Part shown: one piece after another, positions 1 through 9,000 of the stretch
How positions within the stretch are numbered: the first letter of the stretch is position 1
Layout: each line of letters begins with the position of its first letter
Source of the DNA: Tritrichomonas musculus
Lineage: Eukaryota; Parabasalia; Tritrichomonadida; Tritrichomonadidae
NCBI GenBank assembly: GCA_039105265.1
Contig: JAPFFF010000392.1
Location: 1 to 23,837 of the forward strand
Direction: 5' to 3'
Length of the DNA stretch: 23,837 nucleotides
The notes under the pieces: model-generated
The model's database searches: none
Seen by the model: only the letters and a program-made list of their open reading frames with translations
What the model was told of the DNA's origin: nothing
Translations under genes and position numbers: made by a program

Positions 1-3000
1 TCTCATGAAGTAGCCTTTATATGTATTGCTAAAAATGAAGCTAATAAAAAAGTATTACACACTTTCGCAGGTTATGATAATCAAGGAAACCCATTTGAGT
101 TATTAGTTAATAAAGGAATGTTAACACCTAAAGATAACTGTAAAATTCAAACGTATAAAGAAGATAATGACGCATGGAGGGTTTACATTTACCCCGTCAA
201 AGATTTTGCTAATTGTACATATTCAGCAACTTTAAACATTAATAATAAAACTTATGACTTCATTGTTGACTTCGAATATAAATCATCGGGATTAAATAAT
301 TATAAACTTCAATCTGACAATTATTTTGAATTACTTGAATACCATTATACTTCACCTTTGCAAGTCGGTAATCCTCCATATGGTTTAATACTATATATGC
401 CAAAAGATGATGAATTAATTTATACTATTGCTGATGTAAGTTATGAAAAAGGAATGAATACATTTGAATTCTTAGCTAATACTGGTTATTATACTGTCTC
501 ACCACGACCTGAAGCATGCACAACACTTTATACAAACTTTAACATTCAAACTTCAGGTGTAGTCATAGGTGAAAACATTGAATCCCACGTTTTCGTTTTA
601 AATTCATTAGGAAATACAGTTGATATTGCGGTTAATCAAATATCAGCACTTCAAAATTATTGTGCAAAGTTAGAGAAAGAAATTAATGATATGAAAAATA
701 AAACAAATTGGTTTGATGTAGTTATGGATGTCGTACAAATTAGTAACTTTTGTTTTAACTTTGGCGGATTAATGAAAGTTGGTGCTGAAGGTATATTTGG
801 TGCATTAAAATTAGCGTTTAGTAAAAATGCTGGATCAACTGTTAAAGAAGTTGCATATGTTGATGAAATAATTGATGATGGATTAGTATTAGCACCTCAT
901 GAAGTAGTTGAAGAAAAACCTTATATTGAAACGGAAATTATAATTCCAGATGAAAGATTATGTTTTAAATATTTCTGTGAACATATTGAAACTAATTATA
1001 AAATTGATGTTTCATTTATGGTTGATGATATTGGCGAGATGTACCGAATTTACGAATATGAGTATAAGGAAAATGGAAGTATTGAATGTTTGAACTCAGA
1101 TGTTGCTGATATTTCAGCTATTAATTGCGAATTAGTTTATGAATTTCCATATATTTTAATTTATGGAACAGTTCAACCATCATTTGTTAAACTCAAATAC
1201 ACCCCAGCAGCTAAAAACGATAAAGAATTATTATTAGGTGAAACATTAACTAATAACCAATTATTAACAGCATCAGCAACTAAAAAATTGATTGAAAATC
1301 ATAAAAATCATTTAAATGAATCATTCACGAATAAATTAAGTGAAACATTAAATAATTATGCAACTGTTCGATATGTTCAAGATAATTATCCGTCATACAC
1401 ATATTTAAACACAAATTTTAAAAATAACAATCAATTAACAAATGCATTAAATGCTTATGTATTAAAAACAGAATTAGCTGAAGCAATCCCAACAATACCA
1501 AATGATTTAGTCAATAATGAAACATTAACAAATGCATTAAATGCTTATGTATTAAAAACAGAATTAGCTGAAGCAATCCCAACAATACCAAATGATTTAG
1601 TTAATGAATCTGCACTGAGTACTGCATTGACAACAGCTTTGGAACCATATGCGAAGACTCTGGACTTACCAGATATGACCAAGTATGCACTCGCTGAAGA
1701 TATCCCTGAGATACCCATAGATTTGGTTAATGAATCTGCGTTGAGTACTACGTTGAACGATTATGCTTTGGCAACAGATATGACCCATGCTATTGAGCAA
1801 GTAAAAAGTGAAATTCCAGAGATTATTGAAGGGCAAACAACTATTCAATTCAAAATTGAAAATAATACAATTCCTGATTTGGATTACGACACATATCATG
1901 AAATGATTGAGCAATATGGACTGGATATTGTTTCATCAAACAATTTTTATACGGGTCATTATGTTCACGTAGATTATTCGTACAATGATGATCAACCCTC
2001 TCAGATAATGCGTATCGAAGGAAGTAGTTCTGGTCTTTGGTTTATGTATGACTGCCATGAATTAATAAATCCAGGAACTGGTGAAACGCCGGAAATTTTA
2101 TCATGTTCAATTACTAAAAATATCGAACCAACAGACAAAAACGCTTTTTCGTCAAGATATGTGTCGAATACTTTTGCTTTGAAAACGGATATCCCTGAGA
2201 TACCCACAGATTTGGTTAATGAATCTGCATTGGCAACAGCTTTGGAACCGTACGCGAAGCTTGCGAACTTAAGTGAGTATGCTAAAACCAAGGACTTGCC
2301 AGATATGGTCCAATATGAAACAAAAACAACAGCAGAAGGTAAATATGCATTGAAAGCAGATATATCAAAAGAGTATTTCACTGATAGTAGTGGAGAGGTT
2401 TATATCAAAGACCCAAACAACATCCTGACATTGGGTGGAGCAAATCAGACATGTAGTGATGCACCTCTCATGGTCATGAAACCAAATCATTCTCGAAATG
2501 CAAGAATATTGAGCATTGGCAATCAACTTGATAGTTCGAAGGAAAGATGGTTAGATTTTGATATTAATGTAAAAAGTGATGAAGCGACCATCAAATACAA
2601 TGAAATAACAGCATTGAAAATTACTCAATCAAAAGTTTATATTATGAATGCATATGATATGGACGGCAATGCCTATGCTAAAATCAATTCCAACACAACT
2701 ATTACTCATTACTGTCCAATTGAGGAATCAATGAATTCAATAAATGATTTTGTAATTGGTGCACCAGTATATATGACAGGTAAGGTTTACAAACAAGTTA
2801 AGAATGAAAGGCTTTGCCCAGGACAGAGTCCATGGATACCATCAACTGAAAATGACACTACAGATTGTATTTGTTCAGTAAAGACTAATGGAAAATGGAA
2901 TGAGTATGTCGGAATTTGTGTTAAGATTGATGAAGTTAATAAATGTGTGACATTTGCAACACATGGTGATTATTTAGTTAAAGTCACCGATACATCATGT

Positions 3001-3150
3001 TATGGAATCGGTGATGAAGTATTTATTGATGAAGGAGAATTGAAAACGTTAACTGGTCAAACAGCTATTACATCAAAAATACACAGAACAACGGTGGGCG
3101 TGATTACAGCAAAAATAAATGATAAAATGTTAGCTGTATTTAAGACTTAA
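1..3150 (+). CDS. Fibre-like structural protein of the Polinton (5' end outside window)
   Basis: The frame is open from base 1, 39 codons upstream of the first in-window ATG (118), so the gene very probably starts left of the window; at least 1049 residues are visible. Numbering from the ATG at 118: the N-terminal ~190 residues look beta-rich; a hydrophobic stretch follows near 199-235. From about 420 to 775 there are degenerate repeats with recurring words such as LVNESAL, LEPYAK and EIPTDLVN, alternating short helical segments with DLPDM or IPEIP turns, as in trimeric tail or fibre shafts. The last ~140 residues form a compact beta-rich domain (GAPVYMTGKVYK, GDEVFIDEG, VGVITAK) that recalls phage head-decoration or fibre-head domains. 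A receptor-binding or virion-surface role is inference. The 3' end overlaps the convergent 213-aa gene by 4 bp. Confidence 0.7.
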   Translation, partial: SHEVAFICIAKNEANKKVLHTFAGYDNQGNPFELLVNKGMLTPKDNCKIQTYKEDNDAWRVYIYPVKDFANCTYSATLNINNKTYDFIVDFEYKSSGLNNYKLQSDNYFELLEYHYTSPLQVGNPPYGLILYMPKDDELIYTIADVSYEKGMNTFEFLANTGYYTVSPRPEACTTLYTNFNIQTSGVVIGENIESHVFVLNSLGNTVDIAVNQISALQNYCAKLEKEINDMKNKTNWFDVVMDVVQISNFCFNFGGLMKVGAEGIFGALKLAFSKNAGSTVKEVAYVDEIIDDGLVLAPHEVVEEKPYIETEIIIPDERLCFKYFCEHIETNYKIDVSFMVDDIGEMYRIYEYEYKENGSIECLNSDVADISAINCELVYEFPYILIYGTVQPSFVKLKYTPAAKNDKELLLGETLTNNQLLTASATKKLIENHKNHLNESFTNKLSETLNNYATVRYVQDNYPSYTYLNTNFKNNNQLTNALNAYVLKTELAEAIPTIPNDLVNNETLTNALNAYVLKTELAEAIPTIPNDLVNESALSTALTTALEPYAKTLDLPDMTKYALAEDIPEIPIDLVNESALSTTLNDYALATDMTHAIEQVKSEIPEIIEGQTTIQFKIENNTIPDLDYDTYHEMIEQYGLDIVSSNNFYTGHYVHVDYSYNDDQPSQIMRIEGSSSGLWFMYDCHELINPGTGETPEILSCSITKNIEPTDKNAFSSRYVSNTFALKTDIPEIPTDLVNESALATALEPYAKLANLSEYAKTKDLPDMVQYETKTTAEGKYALKADISKEYFTDSSGEVYIKDPNNILTLGGANQTCSDAPLMVMKPNHSRNARILSIGNQLDSSKERWLDFDINVKSDEATIKYNEITALKITQSKVYIMNAYDMDGNAYAKINSNTTITHYCPIEESMNSINDFVIGAPVYMTGKVYKQVKNERLCPGQSPWIPSTENDTTDCICSVKTNGKWNEYVGICVKIDEVNKCVTFATHGDYLVKVTDTSCYGIGDEVFIDEGELKTLTGQTAITSKIHRTTVGVITAKINDKMLAVFKT
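1434..1601 (+). repeat. 90-bp in-frame tandem duplication in the fibre-like gene
   Basis: Bases 1434-1511 recur without change at 1524-1601, a 78-bp identity at a period of 90 bp (30 codons). The duplicated peptide includes LTNALNAYVLKTELAEAIP. Identity at the base level shows that the duplication is recent or kept uniform by gene conversion, while the neighbouring repeats are related only at the protein level. Confidence 0.9.
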
Positions 3151-3788
3151 TACGTCATTTTTAATGAAATTCCATATTTAACAAATTCACTATAAATGTT
3201 ATTGTAATCATATTTTAACTCACTAGTTTTACCATCTTTAGTAACCAATATTTTTGAAACATAAATGATTTTGTTTGTTTTAGCCGTACATCCAGAACAT
3301 CCAATATCTTCATTAAGTACTAAATCAACTTTCTCACAATCAGTTAATAACTTTATCATGTTCATTAATAACTTACTTTCACAAACAACGTAAGCATTTA
3401 TTTTTAACGGGTTTGATTCATACATTTCAACTAACATTTGTAGAAATTGGTTTTTCTTTTCTAAATCCTCAATTTCATTTCCTAAATCTGCAATACCTCT
3501 GTCTCGAGTTAATGGGAAATTGCTGTTTGTTGGAGGTTGAGATTGATAGTTCAAATCCTCCGTCGTCGGAATATATAAAGTTTGACCAACCGGTGGAATA
3601 TCCGAAGGTTGGTTCGCTTGAGTAAAATTTACGTTTGGATTTAATGGTGGAACATTAGGATATAACGGAACTGTTTGAGGTCGTGACTTAGTTGATGGTT
3701 TAATGTTAATGTTAACATTTGTGTTTTGTTCTTGCTTAATAGTGTTATCGGTTTCACTACTTAATATTCTTGCTTGCTTTAATGTCAT
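3147..3788 (-). CDS. Polinton protein, 213 aa, disordered N-terminus and C-terminal domain
   Basis: Not recognised as a named family. Residues about 20-95 are rich in P, N, Q and T and probably disordered. Residues about 100-125 (NEIEDLEKKNQFLQMLVEMY) suggest a short coiled coil. The C-terminal ~85 residues alternate hydrophobic strands and helices and contain GCSGC, a possible metal or disulfide site. The ATG at 3788 is the first in the frame and is followed upstream by an AT-rich divergent spacer shared with the 75-aa gene. The gene is convergent with the fibre-like gene and overlaps it by 4 bp, which suggests a partner structural or assembly role; that is inference only. Confidence 0.65.
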   Translation of the reverse strand: MTLKQARILSSETDNTIKQEQNTNVNINIKPSTKSRPQTVPLYPNVPPLNPNVNFTQANQPSDIPPVGQTLYIPTTEDLNYQSQPPTNSNFPLTRDRGIADLGNEIEDLEKKNQFLQMLVEMYESNPLKINAYVVCESKLLMNMIKLLTDCEKVDLVLNEDIGCSGCTAKTNKIIYVSKILVTKDGKTSELKYDYNNIYSEFVKYGISLKMTY

Positions 3789-3867
3789 ATTTAGTTTTAA
3801 ATAAAAATATTAAATCATAATTTTTAATTAAATATTAAAAAGAATTTTCAATTCGAGAACTTCGTTC
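3789..3867. promoter_or_regulatory. Divergent promoter region between the 213-aa and 75-aa genes
   Basis: This 79-bp gap separates two genes read in opposite directions, so it must carry both start regions. It is almost pure A/T apart from TCGAGAACTTCGTTC next to the plus-strand ATG. No TATA box or trichomonad Inr can be assigned with confidence. Confidence 0.4.
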
Positions 3868-4095
3868 ATGGCATTTGGTAGTTGGTTTAAAAAGTTAGCG
3901 GGGAAAGTTAAAGAAGCAGCTAAAGATTTTGCTGATGGATTTAAATTTGGATGGAATAAAACAAAATCAATAATGGAAAAGTTACCTGTTGTTGGTAATG
4001 TTGCAAAAATATTACCTAAATTTGATAATTCAAATAATCCAGCAATTAAATATTTCGGTAGTGATGGGTTCTATGTTAAAGATAAAGGTTCTTAA
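3868..4095 (+). CDS. Small amphipathic Polinton protein (75 aa), possible pVI-like membrane-active protein
   Basis: The N-terminus, MAFGSWFKKLAGKVKEAAKD, is a strongly amphipathic, lysine-rich helix with aromatic residues (F, W) on one face. It is followed by FADGFKFGWNKTKSIMEKLP and a hydrophobic segment VVGNVAKILPKF. This pattern resembles the membrane-lytic amphipathic helix at the start of adenovirus protein VI, and small proteins of that type are known in adenovirus-like elements. The likeness is by eye and covers only a short helix, so the functional call is tentative. It lies between divergent and convergent neighbours, with its last 20 bp overlapping the end of the 76-aa gene. It is too short for a capsid or enzyme. 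Confidence 0.6.
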   Translation: MAFGSWFKKLAGKVKEAAKDFADGFKFGWNKTKSIMEKLPVVGNVAKILPKFDNSNNPAIKYFGSDGFYVKDKGS

Positions 4096-4306
4096 CGGCT
4101 CTGTTTAATAATGCTCTAACTTTCATACACTGATCATATTTATTTTGAATTCTTGCACGACTAAGTTTTCCTTTCTCCGTTGTTGGTTCAGGTTGACTTA
4201 ATACTTTTCTATAATATTGAAGACGTGAATTTATGAGTTTCAATGTTGGAGTAGCAAATGTTTTTCTTTCATGACGTTGTTTAAGGGGTGGTAAGGCTTG
4301 AGACAT
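4076..4306 (-). CDS. Small basic Polinton protein, 76 aa
   Basis: Not recognised. The protein is rich in K and R (for example PPLKQRHERKTF and GKLSRARIQNKYDQCMK) and looks helical over its C-terminal two-thirds, so nucleic-acid binding is plausible but unproven. Support for being real comes from context: its ATG is followed upstream by CATATTTTTAT...GATAAAAAA, close to the sequence found just upstream of the polymerase and the 160-aa gene. It also continues the alternating pattern of convergent, slightly overlapping pairs, sharing 20 bp with the 75-aa gene. Confidence 0.55.
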   Translation of the reverse strand: MSQALPPLKQRHERKTFATPTLKLINSRLQYYRKVLSQPEPTTEKGKLSRARIQNKYDQCMKVRALLNRAVKNLYL

Positions 4307-4410
4307 ATTTTTATTATGTGATAAAAAATTAAAAAATTAAAAATAAACTAAATAATTATTTTTGCATTCATGAAATCATCAAATATCTTTAATTTAATTT
4401 ATTTTAAATC
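4307..4410. promoter_or_regulatory. Divergent promoter region between the 76-aa gene and the integrase
   Basis: This 104-bp A/T-rich gap lies between two divergent start codons. On the minus-strand side it begins with the ATTTTTAT...GATAAAAAA block shared with the polymerase and 160-aa upstream regions. On the plus side it contains TTTGCATTCATGAAATCATC before a T/A-rich stretch leading to the integrase ATG. Confidence 0.4.
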
Positions 4411-6018
4411 ATGACTGAAACATTATTTAATAACACAGATGGAATAATTTCATATGTGACAAGTAAGATAGAAAAGTATGAACCGAATAAATTTGAGGAA
4501 CAAGTGAAATATTATATAAATCATTATTGTGAAAAATATTTGAAAGTGAAAATTCCAGCTCAACATATAAACAATTTCTATATAATTCATTACTTAACCA
4601 TTCGTGATATAGTAAAGGATGAAGAACATAGACGTAAAGTAGTAAAGGAACATGAACGAATGGCAGATTATGAAATAGCAGTGAGAATAGCAAGAGAGGA
4701 TTTATTGAGCAAAGTTCATAAGAACAAAAATAAATTATCATTTAATCAAGTGAAAAGATTAAACTCATTTAAACCATTACTAGATGAAGATATTAGACAC
4801 ATATATGATGAGTATGAAAGAGAATGGGAGGAAGTACATAAGAATGAAGAGCTGAAAGTCAGAAAAGAAACGTTTGGCGATAAATTAGATAAATTTGTTG
4901 TTGAACACATGAATGATGATTTATTAACATATGACAATTTTGTTAAAGTCACAAGTGGATGGAATAGAGGAAGAAGATCAATTAATAATTGGTATGAAGA
5001 TTATAAACGAAAATATTTTCAACAACCTGGGACGACTATAAAATATGATAAAATACCATTTACGGGATTATTTGGATATAAAAGTAAAGATAAAATCAAT
5101 GCTTTAAAACTAATTAACCCAGAACTGAAAGAAGAAAAGGGAAAAATTCCTTCATCATTTCCTTTAAAACAAAATATAAAACATTATCAATTGCATAAAG
5201 TTGCAGAAAAGAACACATGGATGATTGATTTAATGTTTTGTGGAAAATTGGGTTATTTGGTAGCAATAAATGTGAATACTAAATACTTATTTGTTGAATT
5301 ATTAAATGATGTAGTGGGAGAAAATGAATTTTCAAAAGGAACTATTAAATCAACTGTTTCATATTTGAGAGCATTAAATAGAATGATTGAGAAAGGTGCT
5401 AATGTAAAACATTTAACAGGTGATGGTGAAGGAAGTTTTAATTCAAAGTTGGCTTGGGAAACATTTTATAATTCACGAGGAATTGATTTTAAACCAGTGA
5501 CTAGACAAGTAATGGGTAACTATCCCGATTTCATGAAGAAAGAACAGGAAGATGTAAAAAATGATCCTTTGCATTCAAGTTTAGGAATTATTGATAGAGT
5601 AATTAGAACCATTAGAGATATGGCGTATAATATGAAAATTGGTGTAATAACTCCTGAAGTAATGAATGAAATAGTTAATCAATACAATAATGCACCACAT
5701 AGAGGATTGAGTAAATGGGCAGGTTTTAGTGTAACACCAAAGATGGTAAATGATGATCCAGAACTTGAAAATTATATTGTGAGGAGAATATTACAAGCTA
5801 ATTGGGAAATTAAAAATAATGCAAGTTTTAATATTAATGATGGAGTAAATGTTAAAGTTTATAATGAAAAAGATCCAATGATGAAAAGAAGATCAATAAT
5901 TCAACCAGGAGAGTTTAAAGTTATTGGTAAAGAAAATGGATTATTTAAAGTAGAAGGAAAACTTAATGGTAAAAATAGAATTCAATTATTACCAAGATAT
6001 TTATTAGATCCTATTTAA
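4411..6018 (+). CDS. INT: Polinton integrase (retroviral-type rve/DDE fold)
   Basis: This 535-aa protein would catalyse insertion of the element by strand transfer. Residues 1-160 are charged and helical. The rve-type core begins near residue 265 with the strand NTWMIDLMF (D273). It continues with a strand-rich segment, then HLTGDGEGSFNS (D338) and, further on, SLGIIDRVIRTIRD (D395), the motif typical of Polinton integrases. These acidic residues are the candidates for metal binding; the third assignment is by motif. The C-terminus (FKVIGKENGLFKVEGKLN) looks like a small beta-barrel, as in other integrases. It is convergent with the polymerase gene and overlaps it by 8 bp, a pairing seen across the family. 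The stop TAA runs into TAAAA, which fits the trichomonad UAAA poly(A) signal. Confidence 0.9.
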   Translation: MTETLFNNTDGIISYVTSKIEKYEPNKFEEQVKYYINHYCEKYLKVKIPAQHINNFYIIHYLTIRDIVKDEEHRRKVVKEHERMADYEIAVRIAREDLLSKVHKNKNKLSFNQVKRLNSFKPLLDEDIRHIYDEYEREWEEVHKNEELKVRKETFGDKLDKFVVEHMNDDLLTYDNFVKVTSGWNRGRRSINNWYEDYKRKYFQQPGTTIKYDKIPFTGLFGYKSKDKINALKLINPELKEEKGKIPSSFPLKQNIKHYQLHKVAEKNTWMIDLMFCGKLGYLVAINVNTKYLFVELLNDVVGENEFSKGTIKSTVSYLRALNRMIEKGANVKHLTGDGEGSFNSKLAWETFYNSRGIDFKPVTRQVMGNYPDFMKKEQEDVKNDPLHSSLGIIDRVIRTIRDMAYNMKIGVITPEVMNEIVNQYNNAPHRGLSKWAGFSVTPKMVNDDPELENYIVRRILQANWEIKNNASFNINDGVNVKVYNEKDPMMKRRSIIQPGEFKVIGKENGLFKVEGKLNGKNRIQLLPRYLLDPI

Positions 6019-9000
6019 AATAATCTTCATGTTTACCTTCTTCATAAGTTGTTTTTATTTTACGTTCAAATTTCTTTAAAGTTGATACTGTCATATTTTT
6101 GTTCATTGAGAAACATGGTTGTCCTTTCGTTAAATCAAACGTTTGTGCGTTTCCATTAAATAAGGATTCATATAATTTCATGGGATCATTACCAAATTCT
6201 TTGTAGGCGTATTTAATAGAATTTTGCGTCAAACCTTTACCTCTAATCATATAATCAATTTCTCCGGTGGAATCTTGTAATTTATCTATATACATTTTCT
6301 TCATTAGAAAATATGACTCAATAGATTTTGGCATTTCATCATGACCGTTAATAGTTGGAAAGTCACTGTGAAATTGTCCTAAATTAGTTCCGATTAATTC
6401 ACGATTATATTTTTCTTTAAAACCATTAACAAGCCGTGGTAAATCATCAACTTCAATGTGCATTGAATCAGTATCTTGGTAATAAATGTGGCATCCCAAA
6501 TCATAAGCTAAACACATTACTTCGTTCATAATTCGTTTTGACATAGAAAGAACTTGAATACCAAGAAGTGAAAAGTTAAAATGGTTTTCAATTTGTTTAA
6601 TAACTTTTACAGCGTGAATTGGTGTCTTTCTACTCTCAATTAATGTGTCCTCAATAATTTTATTATAGTTTTTGATCCAATATTTCTCAAAATCGTCATC
6701 ATTCATATATTTAATATCTTTATCAACTGGTTTTTCAATAGTTTTACCATAGCATGAATTCATAATTAATTTATATAATTGTTGTAATGGGTTATGTTGC
6801 TTCTTATATTCAAGTCTTTTATTAAATATTTTCTTAATTTCTTTTTGGATTGTATAATCACGTTTGCCTGCCCAATAATAACCACGGATGAATTCAAACT
6901 CTATTTTTTGAAATTCAATGAGATCTTCTAATGATATATTATCGACAATTATATTTAATGTTTCACCTTCTTTTAAGTTATCATCATTAAGATTTAATCC
7001 ATTTACTTTACGAACAATGAGTGGGAATGGATAATGTTTATTAACTTTAGTAATTTTGATTTCAACAATATAAGCACCTTGTTTTGAAAGGAATTCAAGG
7101 TTTAATTGTTCAGGTTTGATAACTTCAGGTTTACCTTCAACGGTATATAAACGTGCCATTGCTGAAGGATATAATGAAACAGCGTCGAAATCACAAATTA
7201 GCTTTAATATATGCCATTTTTTATTGTATGCAGTCATGCAACGTCCTCCATAAACAGCTTTTGAGCAAAACTTACGAACATGACCACCTAATTTATAAAG
7301 GTTACCATTAGGATAATAAACACGTTGATTAAATACTTCATTAGCGAGAGAAGAAATGGAAATGAAATTAAAAGGGTCGATACTGAAATCTTTAATAAAT
7401 CCATTTCTGAATTCATTAAATCCAAGTCTAAGGATGTTTACATCTTGTTTACAATAAAATTCTGCATATGACCACATGTCGAAATGGTTTTCATCAATTC
7501 TACATTTAGGTATTTTATCAATGTTTGATTTAAATAATTCATAATCATCTGTTGTCCATTTTTGATCTTCATTTAAGCCTGCATCATTAATTACTCCTTT
7601 GTTGGTATTTAATCTTTCAAGTGTGTAATATTTGTATGGGAAAATTTCTTTTTGAACATTAATGCCCAAATTAAACATAGAAGGTAATTGTGAAAGTTTA
7701 CAATTTAACATAGGTAATGAATCCTTAAATAAAATCTTTTTATCGTTATATTCAACATTTGCTTTCATTAATTTTGTTCCTTTAATTATAGTATTTTTGA
7801 TATTAACTAATGATGCAAACATTCGAAAATCATATGCTAAATTGTGGAAATAAACAACTGCATTATCAGGTAAGAAATCAAGAAATTGTTTATTACATGT
7901 TTCACCTTTAAAGCATTCATTAATTTTTCCATTTTGTGATTGAAGAACACACATAAATGGTTTATGAATATTACCTGAAACGTCAGCTTCAAAATCAGCA
8001 TACCAATAAGTAGGGTCTGTTTTGTTTTCGCTTTCTTTAACAATTTTTGGAGCTATTAATTTTGTGCAATATTCAGGTTCATATTCTAAATTAATATTTG
8101 TTAAATCTTTATCAAATTCATGATAGAAAACAGTTTTTAATATTCGATATTGTCCATAAGTGATTGGATTAAAATATCCTTGCTTCATTAATTCACGGAC
8201 TAAATTTGATGATGAAATATAATATCTTGCTTTTATCCAATGTTCTTGTTTATATTCTTTATTGTATTTATCATCATCAAGATTTTTATGAAGATTTTTG
8301 ATGTAATAAGTACTAAATGGTGTTTTCTCTTCTATGAAATAATGGTCTTCATAAACGTTAAATGTATGGGTTCGTTGAGGTTCAGCATCTTTGACTCCCA
8401 AATATGACTTACGGACTTTGTTTTTGCATTGCTGAACCGTTGTCTTTTTATTTTTTCTATCGCTACTGTCATCAATATATGTTAATTTAATGTGAATCTT
8501 AAACTCTTGACATATTTTTTCAATTGAACCTTGTGATAAATACCTATTATTAATTCTTAATCGTATTTGATTTAAAATATCATCTGAATAATAACCTGTT
8601 TGTTTGAGAGCATAAACGAAGCAGCAATCATTTAATTCTTCACGTTGTTTAGCTGTTTTGGTAATTTTTGCTGGAATTTCAATGGTTTCATATTCTAAAT
8701 CACCAGTGAAATTATCATAATAACTCCGAGTGAATTCTTTTGCTTCTTCAAGAACAGTTACTTTTTCATCCACTAATGAATCAAATATTTGAAGACGTTT
8801 TAAATACTCAATAACTTTTTTAGGTACTTTATCATTAGCTATATAGTTAAAGAATGAACCACCAACGTCTTTACGGACCCTATCTTTATGCAAATATTTT
8901 GAAAATCTTAATGATGAAAATAATGACCAATCAGGTAAATCTGCATTATCTCCACTAATGAACCCCGTAAATTCTGCCGGTATTTCATCAAGGTCGAATA

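Noticed and set aside
3413-3625. Plus-strand 70-codon frame
   Set aside because: It is the shadow of the 213-aa minus-strand gene and has no features of its own.
4427-4952. Minus-strand frames of 104 and 68 codons under the integrase
   Set aside because: Antisense shadows with low-complexity L/S/Y/H content over a clear integrase gene.
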